DNA from: Hyphomicrobium sp. LHD-15
GTDB taxonomy: Bacteria > Pseudomonadota > Alphaproteobacteria > Rhizobiales > Hyphomicrobiaceae
Assembly (NCBI RefSeq): GCF_031157355.1
Contig: NZ_JAVIFT010000001.1
Coordinates: 868,001-932,000 of the forward strand
Direction: 5' to 3'
DNA: 64,000 nucleotides
The translations under genes and the position numbers were made by a program. Below, piece by piece: positions 1-8,466 of this stretch. The notes beneath the pieces were generated by a model. That model was not told the origin of the DNA and did not search any database. It saw only the letters and a list, made by a program, of their open reading frames with translations. Each line of letters starts with the position of its first letter. The stretch's first letter is position 1.

Positions 1-436
1 GCCGCTGAAGCTTCGCATCTCGACCTCGCAGGCCGAAGGCGCACAAGTCGAATATTCGGTTTCGACGACTGGCTTCTCCGGCGAGGGCGGCCGCGTGAAG
101 AAGCTCAACTACGTGCAGGTCGACGGCAAGCTTGCACCGATCCCCGGAACGGACGCCTCGCTCGATGCGGACCTCGTGCTGTTCGCGATGGGCTTCTCGG
201 GCCCGACCGACGGCGGCGTGCTGTCGGGCTTCGGTCTCGAGCCGGTGGCGCGCGGCCGCTTCAAGGGGCTCGACGCAACCGAGCGCGACTACAAGCTTTC
301 GGGTGGCGGCAAGGTGTTTGCGGCCGGCGACGTTCGTCGCGGGCAATCGCTCGTCGTGTGGGCGATCCGCGAAGGCCGCCAGGCCGCAAGCTCCATCGAC
401 AAGTTCCTGATGGGCAAGACCACGCTGCCGCGGTAG
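1..436 (+). CDS. gltD: Glutamate synthase (NADPH) small subunit, C-terminal end (5' truncated by window)
   Basis: The reading frame is open from base 2, so the gene begins before the window; about 144 C-terminal residues are present. The tail carries the FAD/NAD(P)-binding features of GltD: an [10 protein letters not shown] strand-turn, a [21 protein letters not shown] segment (FAD-contacting GD motif), and the usual family ending with [10 protein letters not shown]. In the family this subunit passes electrons from NADPH to the large GltB subunit for glutamate synthesis from glutamine and 2-oxoglutarate. A strong intrinsic terminator follows 55 bases after the stop, so gltD is the last gene of its transcript. 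Confidence 0.87.
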   Translation, partial: PLKLRISTSQAEGAQVEYSVSTTGFSGEGGRVKKLNYVQVDGKLAPIPGTDASLDADLVLFAMGFSGPTDGGVLSGFGLEPVARGRFKGLDATERDYKLSGGGKVFAAGDVRRGQSLVVWAIREGRQAASSIDKFLMGKTTLPR

Positions 437-490
437 CGCGTTCGGCTGCAAAATTTCCCGCGCTTTTATATGGCGCGTCGTCCGTTCTTA

Positions 491-524
491 TCCCTCCGTC
501 ACGCTGACGGAGGGATTTTTGTTT
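491..524 (+). terminator. Rho-independent terminator of gltD
   Basis: A perfect 10-bp stem (491-500 with 506-515), loop ACGCT, is followed directly by TTTTTGTTTT. The textbook form and its position 55 bases after the gltD stop make it the terminator of that transcript. Confidence 0.93.
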
Positions 525-722
525 TGGCAAGCCTCTTCGAGGAAAGTGCTTCGCAGGCTTGAGCAGCGCTGGACACAGGCTTTGAGTTGGATCAGCTTGG
601 TTGAAGAGGTTCGCCTCTACTCTTGATCCGGGACGTGACGATCCCCAGCTCCTTCTATGGGGGTCGTTAAAACCAAGTTGCCTCCACTACCCACCTACTT
701 GGCCAACCAACTGGGAAAGCAC

Positions 723-1115
723 ATGAACACTCCTCTCGAGATCGCTTTCAAAGGGCTCGACAAGAGCCCGGCCATCGAAACCAAAATCACGGAGCGTGCC
801 GCCAGACTTGAGAAACACTTCGACCGCATGACCCACTGCCGGGTCGTGGTTGCTGCCCCGCACAAGCATTCGCACAAGGGCAAAACCTATGAGATCAAGA
901 TCGACATCGGAATTCCGGGCGGCGCGCCGCTGATCGTGACGCATGAATCCGCCGTCGGACAGGCGCAGGAAGATCTCAAGATCGCGCTGCGCGATGCGTT
1001 CGACGCCGCAGACCGCCGCCTCACCGAACTGGTGGAGAAAAAGAACGGCGCCGCACGTGCCGAGCGCGGCCGTCGCAAGCCAGCCAAACTCATCGACGGC
1101 AGCGACGACGACTGA
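723..1115 (+). CDS. HPF/RaiA-family ribosome-associated protein (short form)
   Basis: A 130-residue protein covering the S30AE (ribosomal S30AE/sigma-54 modulation) fold: an N-terminal strand with the FKGLDKSPAIE segment, a helix ITERAARLEKHF, a central strand pair RVVVAAPHKH, and a second helix ending DAADRRLTELVEKK. Family members bind the 30S decoding site and cause ribosome inactivation in stationary phase. The long-HPF dimerisation domain is absent; instead there is a short charged tail ending DGSDDD. The ATG at 723 is chosen because homology begins there and a GGG stretch lies 7 bases upstream; an in-frame ATG at 657 would add 22 unrelated residues. The gene is flanked by the gltD terminator and a hairpin-rich gap, so it looks monocistronic. 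Confidence 0.82.
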   Translation: MNTPLEIAFKGLDKSPAIETKITERAARLEKHFDRMTHCRVVVAAPHKHSHKGKTYEIKIDIGIPGGAPLIVTHESAVGQAQEDLKIALRDAFDAADRRLTELVEKKNGAARAERGRRKPAKLIDGSDDD

Positions 1116-1161
1116 GAGTTCATCGCGCGACGACACTCCAACAAGCAACGAGAGCCAGGAA

Positions 1162-1192
1162 CGTGATCGCCTCACTTTGAGGCGCAATCACG
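1162..1192. repeat. Imperfect hairpin after the HPF gene, member of a dispersed repeat
   Basis: Outer arms 1162-1167/1187-1192 and inner arms 1168-1174/1178-1184 pair with a two-base bulge. Its reverse complement starts GAGCGTGATTGCG, then has TCAAAG two bases later, the same pattern as the hairpin at 45233-45266, so it appears to be a dispersed palindrome rather than a gene-specific signal. A TTTT run begins near 1200, so it may also help end HPF transcription. Confidence 0.6.
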
Positions 1193-1222
1193 CTCCGGCT
1201 TTTGGATCGCGCCGCTGACTTG

Positions 1223-1313
1223 CGCGAAAGCCGATAGGAGCTTTCGCGATCGGGGCGCTTGTTCACGCCACCGATTCACGCGAAAGCCGATAGGAGCTTT
1301 CGCGATCGGGGCG
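1223..1313. repeat. Two identical 35-bp hairpin units in tandem
   Basis: Bases 1223-1257 and 1279-1313 are identical over 35 bp, separated by 21 bp. Each unit forms a 9-bp stem (CGCGAAAGC with GCTTTCGCG) around an 8-base loop and ends GATCGGGGCG. They lie between the convergent 3' ends of the HPF gene and the DUF459 gene; the second copy ends 5 bases before the DUF459 stop codon. Position suggests a transcription-end or RNA-stability element, but no T-run follows either copy. Confidence 0.85.
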
Positions 1314-1317
1314 GTTT

Positions 1318-2706
1318 CTATTCGCGGGATTTGCGGCGTTGCGCGGCGTTGGTCTTGCGCGTCTCGTCCGCCGCCGTCGTTGCGCCGGTCTCGACAGGAT
1401 CCGCGTCGGGAAGGTAGGCGGCCTCGGGCGGCGGCGCCGGACGCGGCCATGACGTGTCGTCGGCGCGCCCCGCCTTCGGCGGAAGCCGCTCGCCCTTGAA
1501 CAATACCCTGAAGTAAGGCGCCTGAGACGGCGACAGGCGGCGGCGTCCACCGGACTGAGCAGCGCCACTCGAGAGCGCTACCGTGCTCATCACGGTGAGC
1601 CCGCCCGGGATCTGGTCAATAATCGCTTCACCGAGCTGCGAGGGACGATCGGCGCTTTCGCGGCGCGTCACCAGCGCAATCACCGACGCGGGAATGGCCG
1701 GGCGCACGATGTCGAGCGTCACGACCTCCTCGCGCCCGCCCTCGCTCACGATGCGCAGGTTGATCTTTCCGTTGTCTGCCTTCTGATCGCCGGCGCCATC
1801 GGTCTGGGCCTGCTGCGGCTTAGCCGCACCACTTGCCTCGGGGCCTTTCGCGGGAGCTGCTCCGGGCGCGGCGGGGCCTGTCAGCTTCACGCTTTCCGGA
1901 TTGATTTTGGCCTGCTCGGATTCATTTCCTTCAAGAGGAATGGTGCGGTCGGCTTTGGCCTGGGTAATGTCACGGCGCAGCTCGCGGTCGACGAAATAGG
2001 CGAGCTTGCGGTTGCCCTCCCAGGTGAAGTAGACGCCGTCGCCTGACCGGAGCAGCCTGATCTTGCCGGTAACGTCGGGGCCGTAGGAGCTGTAGCCGCC
2101 GTTCTCGTCGGCAAAGCCGGCATAGGTGTCGATGTATTTCGCGCCGTTGAGATACACGCGCTCGCGCAGCAGGCTGTTCATCGTCTGCACGTCCTCGTTC
2201 GCATCGTAGCGACGGACGCTCGGCAAGCCGACCCAATAGACGGCGATGTTGCGCTTCTTCAGAAGCTTCAAGAGGCGGTCGCTCCGCGCGGCGTATTCGC
2301 GCTTCCAGGCGTCGGTGCCGACCATCACGCGCTTGCCCGTCGCATCGCGCACCGAGACGCGATCCCAGGCGCCCATCATCAGAATCGCGATCTGGGGCGA
2401 AGCAGCCTTCAGGTCTTCCTCGAGCCCGACCAGCTTTTCCGCGAAGTCGTTGCGCATCAGGCCGTTGATCGAGAGATGGGTCGTGCGGATGACGACGCGC
2501 GGATCCTTCTGGAAGATCTCGAGCGCGCCGCCCAGCAGCCCTTCGGCGAGATCGTCGCCAATCATCACGACGTTATAGGTGTCGCCGGGCGGAAACGGCG
2601 TGATGAAGCTCGCGCCGCCGGGATCTTCCTGCGCAAAGCCAGGAGCCGCCGCGGCGAACAGCGCCGCAAGCAGGGCAACGACCGGCAGAATGAAGCGCGC
2701 GCGCAT
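1318..2706 (-). CDS. DUF459 family secreted/periplasmic SGNH-like protein, probable loss of catalytic residues
   Basis: A 462-residue protein with a signal peptide (residues 1-25, ending GFAQ). Residues about 45-245 form the DUF459 SGNH-hydrolase-like domain: VVMIGDDLAEGL block I, a central ILMMGAWDR strand, YWVGLPSVR, and GDGVYFTWEG near the end. In SGNH enzymes block I carries a GDS serine and the last block a D-x-x-H pair. Here the serine position is Asp52 and the histidine position is Tyr226 (Asp223 is kept), so esterase activity is doubtful. The C-terminal 200 residues are Ala/Pro/Lys-rich linker plus a region of unknown fold. Downstream of an MltB-type lytic transglycosylase on the same strand (104-bp gap), it may act at the envelope. 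Confidence 0.78.
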   Translation of the reverse strand: MRARFILPVVALLAALFAAAAPGFAQEDPGGASFITPFPPGDTYNVVMIGDDLAEGLLGGALEIFQKDPRVVIRTTHLSINGLMRNDFAEKLVGLEEDLKAASPQIAILMMGAWDRVSVRDATGKRVMVGTDAWKREYAARSDRLLKLLKKRNIAVYWVGLPSVRRYDANEDVQTMNSLLRERVYLNGAKYIDTYAGFADENGGYSSYGPDVTGKIRLLRSGDGVYFTWEGNRKLAYFVDRELRRDITQAKADRTIPLEGNESEQAKINPESVKLTGPAAPGAAPAKGPEASGAAKPQQAQTDGAGDQKADNGKINLRIVSEGGREEVVTLDIVRPAIPASVIALVTRRESADRPSQLGEAIIDQIPGGLTVMSTVALSSGAAQSGGRRRLSPSQAPYFRVLFKGERLPPKAGRADDTSWPRPAPPPEAAYLPDADPVETGATTAADETRKTNAAQRRKSRE

Positions 2707-2810
2707 GCCTTCCCGAGTGCTTTCGTTTCAAACCCGCGACCCCGTCGGGATCGCTTTTCTGACCGGCCCGTGACTCGCGCAGGGATCATAGGATCTGACG
2801 CGGTGACGGT

Positions 2811-4088
2811 CTACCGCGCGGCGGCTTTTCTTATGTGGTCGAGGACGGTATCGGACGGCCAGCAGTCGACCTTGAGCTTGTTGGTGCGCTCGTAAAGGCC
2901 GATCACCTTGCGCGTGTTCGAGCCGACCTTTCCGTCGATCTTCTCGACATCATAGCCCAGCGCCATAAGCCGTTGCTGGATTTCCTCTATATTGCTGGTC
3001 TTTTGAGGCCCCGTGCCGCCCCACGGCGTCACGAAATCGCCGCCGCCCGCAATGCGGTCGGCCAGATTGCCAACAAACACCGCGTAGAGATCCGACATGT
3101 TGTAGCGGCGGATCACCTTGTAATTTTCGAGTACCAGGAACGACGGGCCGTAACCGCCCGCCGGGCTCATCATGTAAGCGCTGAGCGCCAGTTGCGCCTC
3201 GGTCCAGGGACGCCCGTTGGCGCGCTTCAGGCCGAGCTTGGCCCATTCGGAGATCGGGCGTTCCTGAGTCGGGCCTTCAAAACCGCAGTCGGCCTCGCGC
3301 GTCAGGATCACTTCGTAACCCCAGGTCTGGCCCGCGACCCAGCCCTTGCCTTTGAGCTGGCTCGCGGCGGATGCCAGCGCGTCAGGGATCGAATTCCAGA
3401 TGTCGGTCTTGCCGTCGCCGTCGAGATCGTGAGCGTGCTTGAAATATTCGCTCGGCATGAACTGCGTGAGGCCCATCGCACCAGCCCAGGACGCACGCAT
3501 CAGCGAGCGCGGAACGCCGGACTCCAGCATCTTCAGCGCGGCGATCAGCTCGATGCGGAACAAGTCCTTGCGGCGGCCGAGATAGGCCTGCGTCGCCACT
3601 ACGTTGATGGCGTCGTGAGGGAGCTTGTGATGGCCGAAAGCGGTCTCGCGGCCCCAGATGGCCAGCACCGAATAGCGATCGACACCCAGCTCGCGCTCGA
3701 TCTTTTCGAGCGTCGCCTTGTGTTTCGCGGCCAAATCCTTGCCGGTCGTGGCAAGGCGGATCAGGTAGGCGCGATCCAGATACTCGGAAGGGGCGCGCGT
3801 GAATTCGGCCTGACCGCGCGCATCGTTCGACGGGCGGCCGGGAAGGTCGAGGTCGGGAAGCTTGAGATCGGGCACGAAGCCCTTGAATGCGGCGTCGAAG
3901 GTCTTGCGTGAGACACCAGCCGCCTCGGCGTCCGGCCAGACGCCCTCGATCCAGGCGTCGAGCTTGGCATCGGCGGAAGCCGGTTTCGAAAACGCGGTGA
4001 GCGCCACCGCCAAGCCCAGCACGCAGGCGAGAAGCAGCGACCAGGTTGGCGAGGAAACGAGAGGGAGAACGTCAGGCCGTTGGTTCAT
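2811..4088 (-). CDS. Lytic murein transglycosylase, MltB family, with C-terminal peptidoglycan-binding domain
   Basis: A 425-residue protein. Residues 1-38 form a signal peptide (hydrophobic core LLLACVLGLAVAL, Ala-rich cleavage region). The SLT_2/MltB domain follows, with the IWGRETAFG motif containing the catalytic Glu, the RRKDLFRIELIAALKML segment, an AGAMGLTQFMPSEY loop, and LSAYMMSPAGGYGPSF. The last 65 residues match a PG_binding_1 fold (QQRLMALGYD, DGKVGSNTRKVI). Family enzymes cleave the MurNAc-GlcNAc bond, forming 1,6-anhydro-muropeptides. The start at 4088 is preferred over an in-frame start at 4136 because it places the signal peptide at the N terminus. It precedes the DUF459 gene and is probably co-transcribed with it. 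Confidence 0.88.
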   Translation of the reverse strand: MNQRPDVLPLVSSPTWSLLLACVLGLAVALTAFSKPASADAKLDAWIEGVWPDAEAAGVSRKTFDAAFKGFVPDLKLPDLDLPGRPSNDARGQAEFTRAPSEYLDRAYLIRLATTGKDLAAKHKATLEKIERELGVDRYSVLAIWGRETAFGHHKLPHDAINVVATQAYLGRRKDLFRIELIAALKMLESGVPRSLMRASWAGAMGLTQFMPSEYFKHAHDLDGDGKTDIWNSIPDALASAASQLKGKGWVAGQTWGYEVILTREADCGFEGPTQERPISEWAKLGLKRANGRPWTEAQLALSAYMMSPAGGYGPSFLVLENYKVIRRYNMSDLYAVFVGNLADRIAGGGDFVTPWGGTGPQKTSNIEEIQQRLMALGYDVEKIDGKVGSNTRKVIGLYERTNKLKVDCWPSDTVLDHIRKAAAR

Positions 4089-4471
4089 GCCGCAAACTAT
4101 ACATTCCGCTTTGCCCGGCCGCCTCATCCGGACCAATGGGGCCGGGGCCGTTCGAACCCTTAACCGATCGGCCGAGAGGCCTCCTCCCCGTGTCTGCGAT
4201 TCGGGGCTTTTTTACGACCCTGGCGGCAACTTCCGCCGTCACCGCCGGCCGCCCGGGCGGTGCAGGCAAGCCCAGGCCGGCCGAGGGGCGGGGCGGAACC
4301 CTTTACCCTTCCCGACATTTCTCTCGCGGTTTCGGCCGTCAGCCCCCTGGCGGGCCTTGCCCGATGCCCTCCTGCCGTCGGATATAGGTCGCGTTCCATT
4401 ATTTCGCCTTCGCAATCGGGCTCATATCCCGCCGATTTCTCTCCCTCCCCGTTCCCCAACCCGGTGCCCTG
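4089..4471. other. Divergent intergenic region between lytic transglycosylase and galU
   Basis: No convincing gene, RNA or repeat is seen in these 383 bases. Promoters for both flanking genes should lie here, but I cannot point to reliable -35/-10 elements. Confidence 0.6.
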
Positions 4472-5353
4472 ATGTCCAAACCCAAGCGCATTCGCAAAGC
4501 CGTGTTTCCCGTGGCCGGCCTCGGAACCCGATTTCTGCCCGCCACCAAGGCGGTGCCGAAAGAGATGCTGACCGTCGTCGACCGGCCGGTTATTCAGCAT
4601 GTCGTCAACGAAGCGCGCGAAGCGGGTATCGAGCATTTCGTGTTCGTGACGGGGCGCGGCAAGGCCTGCATCGAGGATCATTTCGATCATCAGTTCGAAC
4701 TCGAAGCGACGCTCTCCTCGAAGAAGAAAACGCGCGAACTCGAAGACCTGCTCGCGGAGCTGCCGGACGCGGGACGCACCAGCTTCACGCGTCAGCAGGC
4801 GCCGCGGGGCCTCGGCCACGCGGTCTGGTGCGCGCGCGACATCGTCGGCGACGAGCCGTTCGCGCTGCTGCTGCCGGACATGCTTCACCACGGCGACAAG
4901 CCGTGCCTCGCCGAAATGATCGAGGCTTACGAGCAGACCGGCGGCAACCTCGTTGCAGTCTCGCCGGTGCCGGAAGACCAGACGCATCAATACGGCATCG
5001 TCGGCGTCAAGGACGCGAAGGCCAAGGTCAGCCAGATCACCCAGATGGTCGAGAAGCCGCCGAAGGGGACCGCACCTTCGAACCTGCACATCACGGGCCG
5101 CTACATTCTCGAGCCTGAAATCTTCCCACTGCTCGCCCGCCAGGAAGCCGGCGCTGGCGGAGAAATTCAGCTCACGGATGCCATGATCACCCTGTCGCAG
5201 GACGCCGGCCATCCTTTCCATGCCGTTCGCTTCGACGGCGCCATCTATGACACCGGCTCCAAGATCGGGTTCCTGCTCGCCAATATCGCCTACGGCCTCA
5301 AGCGCGACGACCTCGCGCCGCAGCTCCGGGCCGCAATCAAGGACCTCCTCTGA
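4472..5353 (+). CDS. galU: UTP--glucose-1-phosphate uridylyltransferase
   Basis: A 293-residue protein of standard GalU length. It has the N-terminal nucleotidyltransferase signature AVFPVAGLGTRFLPATKAVPKEM (residues about 10-32), the PVIQHVVNEA segment, the PRGLGHAVWCAR loop, the LLLPDML catalytic strand, and MVEKPPKGTAPSN with FDGAIYDTGSKIGFLLAN near the C terminus. It makes UDP-glucose, the precursor of glucans, exopolysaccharide and lipid-linked sugars, in the cytoplasm. It starts at ATG 4472 with no strong Shine-Dalgarno sequence. The next gene starts 238 bases on, so it is probably transcribed alone. Confidence 0.95.
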   Translation: MSKPKRIRKAVFPVAGLGTRFLPATKAVPKEMLTVVDRPVIQHVVNEAREAGIEHFVFVTGRGKACIEDHFDHQFELEATLSSKKKTRELEDLLAELPDAGRTSFTRQQAPRGLGHAVWCARDIVGDEPFALLLPDMLHHGDKPCLAEMIEAYEQTGGNLVAVSPVPEDQTHQYGIVGVKDAKAKVSQITQMVEKPPKGTAPSNLHITGRYILEPEIFPLLARQEAGAGGEIQLTDAMITLSQDAGHPFHAVRFDGAIYDTGSKIGFLLANIAYGLKRDDLAPQLRAAIKDLL

Positions 5354-5591
5354 GGCTTCGCCGTCAGGCGCGCGGGGAACTCAGCGGCCCCAAAAAGGCC
5401 CCATTCCCCGAGCCTTGGCATCATGTTGCCGGTTTCCGGTCGTATGGGCTTCGGCTATTGTCGGGGCCCACCATCTCGTTTGCGCGCAGTCACACCACTA
5501 ACCCTGCGCGCGGCTTCCGGTTCGAGGGTTGTCTTCTCACCTCCAAGATCGTGAGCCACATTTCGCAAGGGCAAGGCCGGAGACTTTTGGA

Positions 5592-6632
5592 ATGGCACGC
5601 AAGCGACCCGAAATCACCTCCGGCACGTCCCACCGGACGCTGACGCCTCCCGGCGTTTTCCTAGTGCGTATGCTCGTGTTCCTGACGCTCGTCGCGTTCC
5701 TCGCCGCCATCCTGCACGAGCGGCTTGAGGGCGCGCTGATGACCAATCCAGGCCTCAATGGCCTGATCCTCGGCGTTCTGTTCCTCGGCATCATCTACGC
5801 GTTCCGGCAGGTGATCCGCCTCTACCCCGAAATTCGCTTCGTCAACGCGTTCCGCATTTCCGATCCCGGCCTCGCCAGCACGCATCAACCGGTGCTGCTT
5901 GCGCCAATGGCGACGATGCTGCGGGACCGGACCGGCGCGCTCTCGCTCTCGACCGTCTCGATGCGGACCATCATGGACAGCATCGGCTCGCGCCTCGACG
6001 AAGCCCGCGATACTGGGCGCTACATGGTCGGCCTGCTTGTGTTCCTCGGCCTGCTCGGCACGTTCTGGGGCCTGCTCGAAACGATCCAGTCGGTCGGTCT
6101 CGCGATCAACACGCTCAGCTCCACCGGCGAAACGGTGGCTGTGTTCGACGAACTGAAATCCGGCCTTGCCGCACCGCTCAAGGGCATGGGCACTGCGTTC
6201 TCGTCCTCGCTGCTCGGCCTTTCGGGCTCGCTGGTGCTCGGGTTCCTGGAACTGCAGGCGAGCCATGCGCACAACCGGTTCTACAACGAGCTCGAAGAAT
6301 GGCTGTCGGGCATCACCGAGCTGACGCCAGGCTCGTCCAGCGCCACCGAGCAGGTGAGCCGCCAGCTGATGGCTGCGGTGTTCGAAATGCAGCGGGCGGT
6401 CGAAGATTTGTCCGGCCGGATGAAGGGCGGATCGTCCTCTGCGCTCGGCGTCTCCGGCGGCTCGGACGAGCCGGTGCGCGATCTCGCCCGCGGCGTCAAT
6501 CAACTAGTCACCCAGATGCGCGCCGAACAAAAGGTGGTGCGCGAATGGGTCGACGAGCAGGCTACCCAGCAGTCCGAAGTGACCAACGTGCTGCGCGACC
6601 TTGCGCAGAACATGCTCAAGAGAGGCAGTTGA
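5592..6632 (+). CDS. MotA/TolQ/ExbB-like proton-channel subunit (non-flagellar)
   Basis: A 346-residue membrane protein. Hydrophobic segments at about 22-42, 57-75, 150-172 and 215-235 give four helices in a MotA/ExbB-like arrangement, with the conserved third-helix pattern GLLGTFWGLLETIQSV and the fourth-helix region GMGTAFSSSLLGLSGSLVLGF. A hydrophilic, helix-rich tail of about 100 residues follows. The start at 5592 is supported by GGAG nine bases upstream; a longer frame from 5529 lacks this. It ends 4 bases before the OmpA/MotB-like gene, so the two form an operon and presumably a stator complex. No flagellar or Tol genes lie nearby. The energised process is unknown. Confidence 0.82.
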   Translation: MARKRPEITSGTSHRTLTPPGVFLVRMLVFLTLVAFLAAILHERLEGALMTNPGLNGLILGVLFLGIIYAFRQVIRLYPEIRFVNAFRISDPGLASTHQPVLLAPMATMLRDRTGALSLSTVSMRTIMDSIGSRLDEARDTGRYMVGLLVFLGLLGTFWGLLETIQSVGLAINTLSSTGETVAVFDELKSGLAAPLKGMGTAFSSSLLGLSGSLVLGFLELQASHAHNRFYNELEEWLSGITELTPGSSSATEQVSRQLMAAVFEMQRAVEDLSGRMKGGSSSALGVSGGSDEPVRDLARGVNQLVTQMRAEQKVVREWVDEQATQQSEVTNVLRDLAQNMLKRGS

Positions 6633-6636
6633 TCAC

Positions 6637-7665
6637 ATGGCCCGTGGGCGTTCACGGCGTAGCGGCGAGTACAGCGAATTCTGGCCGGCCTACGTGGACG
6701 TGCTGTCCACGTTGCTGCTCGTTGTCACGTTCCTGATGTCGATCTTCATGGTTTCGCAGTACTTCGCGACCCAGGAATCGGCCGGCAAGGACACCGCGCT
6801 GCAGCGCCTTACGCGGCAGATCTCGGAATTGACCAATCTCCTGTCGCTCGAAAAAGGCAAATCCCGGACAGCTGCGGACGAGCTGGCTTCGCTGCAATCC
6901 ACGTTGGCCGATCTCAAGGCCGAGCACAGCAAGCTTTCCGGATTTGCGCTCTCGGGCGACGAGAAGGCCAAAGCGGCCGAAGGCAAGATCCAATCTCTGA
7001 CAGCCGATCTCGACGCGCAGAAGCAGATCTCGAACGAGGCGCTGGCCAAGGTCGATCTGCTCAATCAGCAGATGCTGGCGCTGCGACGTCAGCTTGCAGC
7101 CCTCAATGAAGCGCTCGAAGCTTCCGAAAAGAAAGACAAGGACAGCCAGGACCGGATCAAGGACCTCGGGCAACGCCTCAACGCGGCCCTCGCCCGGCAG
7201 GTGCAGGAGCTGCAGCGTTATCGGTCGGACTTCTTCGGCCGGCTGAGAGAGCTTCTCAAGAACCGCAAGGACATTCGCGTCGTCGGCGACCGCTTCGTAT
7301 TCGAATCCGAGGTGCTGTTCCCGTCCGGCTCGGCCACGCTGACACCCGAAGGCCTCAGCGCGATGGATCAGCTTGCGATCGCCATCGCCGACCTCGCCAA
7401 GACCATTCCGGCCGAGATCGGCTGGGCGCTGCAGGTGGACGGCCATACCGACATTCGCCCGATCGCGAGTGCGCAGTTCCCCTCCAACTGGGAGCTTTCG
7501 ACGGCGCGCGCGGTTGCGGTGGTCAAGTATCTCGCGACGCGCGGGGTGCCGGCAGAGCATCTGGTGGCGGCCGGACACGGCGAGTTCCAGCCGCTCGAGC
7601 AAGGCGTCGACGAGGAAAGCCTACGCAAGAACCGGCGCATCGAGCTGAAGCTGACGAATAGGTAG
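6637..7665 (+). CDS. MotB-like stator subunit with long coiled coil and OmpA peptidoglycan-binding domain
   Basis: A 342-residue protein. The N terminus has one membrane helix (about 18-40) that opens WPAYVDVLSTLLLVV; Asp21 sits where MotB has its proton-carrying aspartate. Residues about 50-205 are a heptad-like coiled coil rich in Leu, Lys, Gln and Ala. The C-terminal 115 residues are an OmpA/MotB domain (VLFPSGSATLTPEG, VDGHTDIRPI, NWELSTARAVAVV, NRRIELKL). This is the partner of the preceding MotA/ExbB-like protein, tethering it to peptidoglycan. AGAGG inside the upstream gene, about 12 bases before the ATG at 6637, serves as a loose ribosome site. Confidence 0.85.
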   Translation: MARGRSRRSGEYSEFWPAYVDVLSTLLLVVTFLMSIFMVSQYFATQESAGKDTALQRLTRQISELTNLLSLEKGKSRTAADELASLQSTLADLKAEHSKLSGFALSGDEKAKAAEGKIQSLTADLDAQKQISNEALAKVDLLNQQMLALRRQLAALNEALEASEKKDKDSQDRIKDLGQRLNAALARQVQELQRYRSDFFGRLRELLKNRKDIRVVGDRFVFESEVLFPSGSATLTPEGLSAMDQLAIAIADLAKTIPAEIGWALQVDGHTDIRPIASAQFPSNWELSTARAVAVVKYLATRGVPAEHLVAAGHGEFQPLEQGVDEESLRKNRRIELKLTNR

Positions 7666-7864
7666 GCGGTCGGGCAAGAGGCAGCGACGATGCCGCTTCG
7701 CACGGGACTTTCATAGTTCCGGTCTGAAGCTTTGCGGAGTGACACAAGCGTGCCGGGAGATACTACGCCAAGTCCGTTTGTGACCCGTTGCGGACGTAGC
7801 AAGCGTCCGATCTCCGGCACATCGGCCAAGCATCAGGCGACTGGACCGGCCAGAAACTGACGGC

Positions 7865-8299
7865 TCAAAGCGCAGGCGGTGATGCCGCCCAATACTCTCG
7901 CGCACCCAGCGGAAGGGACACAAGGATGCGATCGAGCAGCGCCGCATCGACATGGCGGCGCAATACGGTTGCGACAACCGCAATGGCGTCATCCGGCACA
8001 AAGGAGTGGTCGCGCCGAAACGCCTGCGCTTCGGCTGTCTGTTCAGCCCTAGTGCCAAAAGGCAGAGGAGAGGCGTCTGCGTCCCAATCGCTGACGAAGA
8101 TCGCCCGTAGAACGGCAGGAAGGGCGTCGGCGAAAAGCAGCGCGTCCCGGACGCGCAGACGACGTCGAAATGTGACCAAGACCGCCTGAACCGTAGTGTA
8201 GGTGACATGCGTGCTGTGATGACCCAACGTATCGCGCGCATCGAGTAGGAAGCGTTCGAACTGCTGCGTGGCTTGGGTGTATTGCTGTCGCACCGTCAA
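7865..8299 (-). CDS. DUF2267 family protein
   Basis: A 144-residue soluble protein matching DUF2267: a paired helical repeat with RRRLRVRDALLFADALPAVLRAIF in the first half and PDDAIAVVATVLRRHVD followed by LPLGAREYW in the second. The biochemical role of the family is not known. I place the start at TTG 8299 because a GGAGG stretch (8308-8312 on the plus strand, read in reverse) lies seven bases upstream; a start at TTG 8314 would contain that ribosome site. It stands alone, downstream-facing toward the stator-like pair. Confidence 0.75.
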   Translation of the reverse strand: MTVRQQYTQATQQFERFLLDARDTLGHHSTHVTYTTVQAVLVTFRRRLRVRDALLFADALPAVLRAIFVSDWDADASPLPFGTRAEQTAEAQAFRRDHSFVPDDAIAVVATVLRRHVDAALLDRILVSLPLGAREYWAASPPAL

Positions 8300-8466
8300 A
8301 CGAATTACCTCCAATCACTATAGTTCAATCATCGATAGTTCGTCCTCTATTGGCCCTTCGCAGAAGTTTGGCCACGGGCCGCTAGGGTGTCCGCATTTCG
8401 CGCAAAGGCAACGCGGGTTCGGCTAAGTGGCGGAAGGAGTTCGTTTCGAACTCAGCCAGCACGATC

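Noticed and set aside
5592-7665. Zorya defence system (ZorA/ZorB)
   Set aside because: The stator pair is there in outline, but no ZorC/ZorD or other defence genes follow; neighbours are galU and DUF2267.
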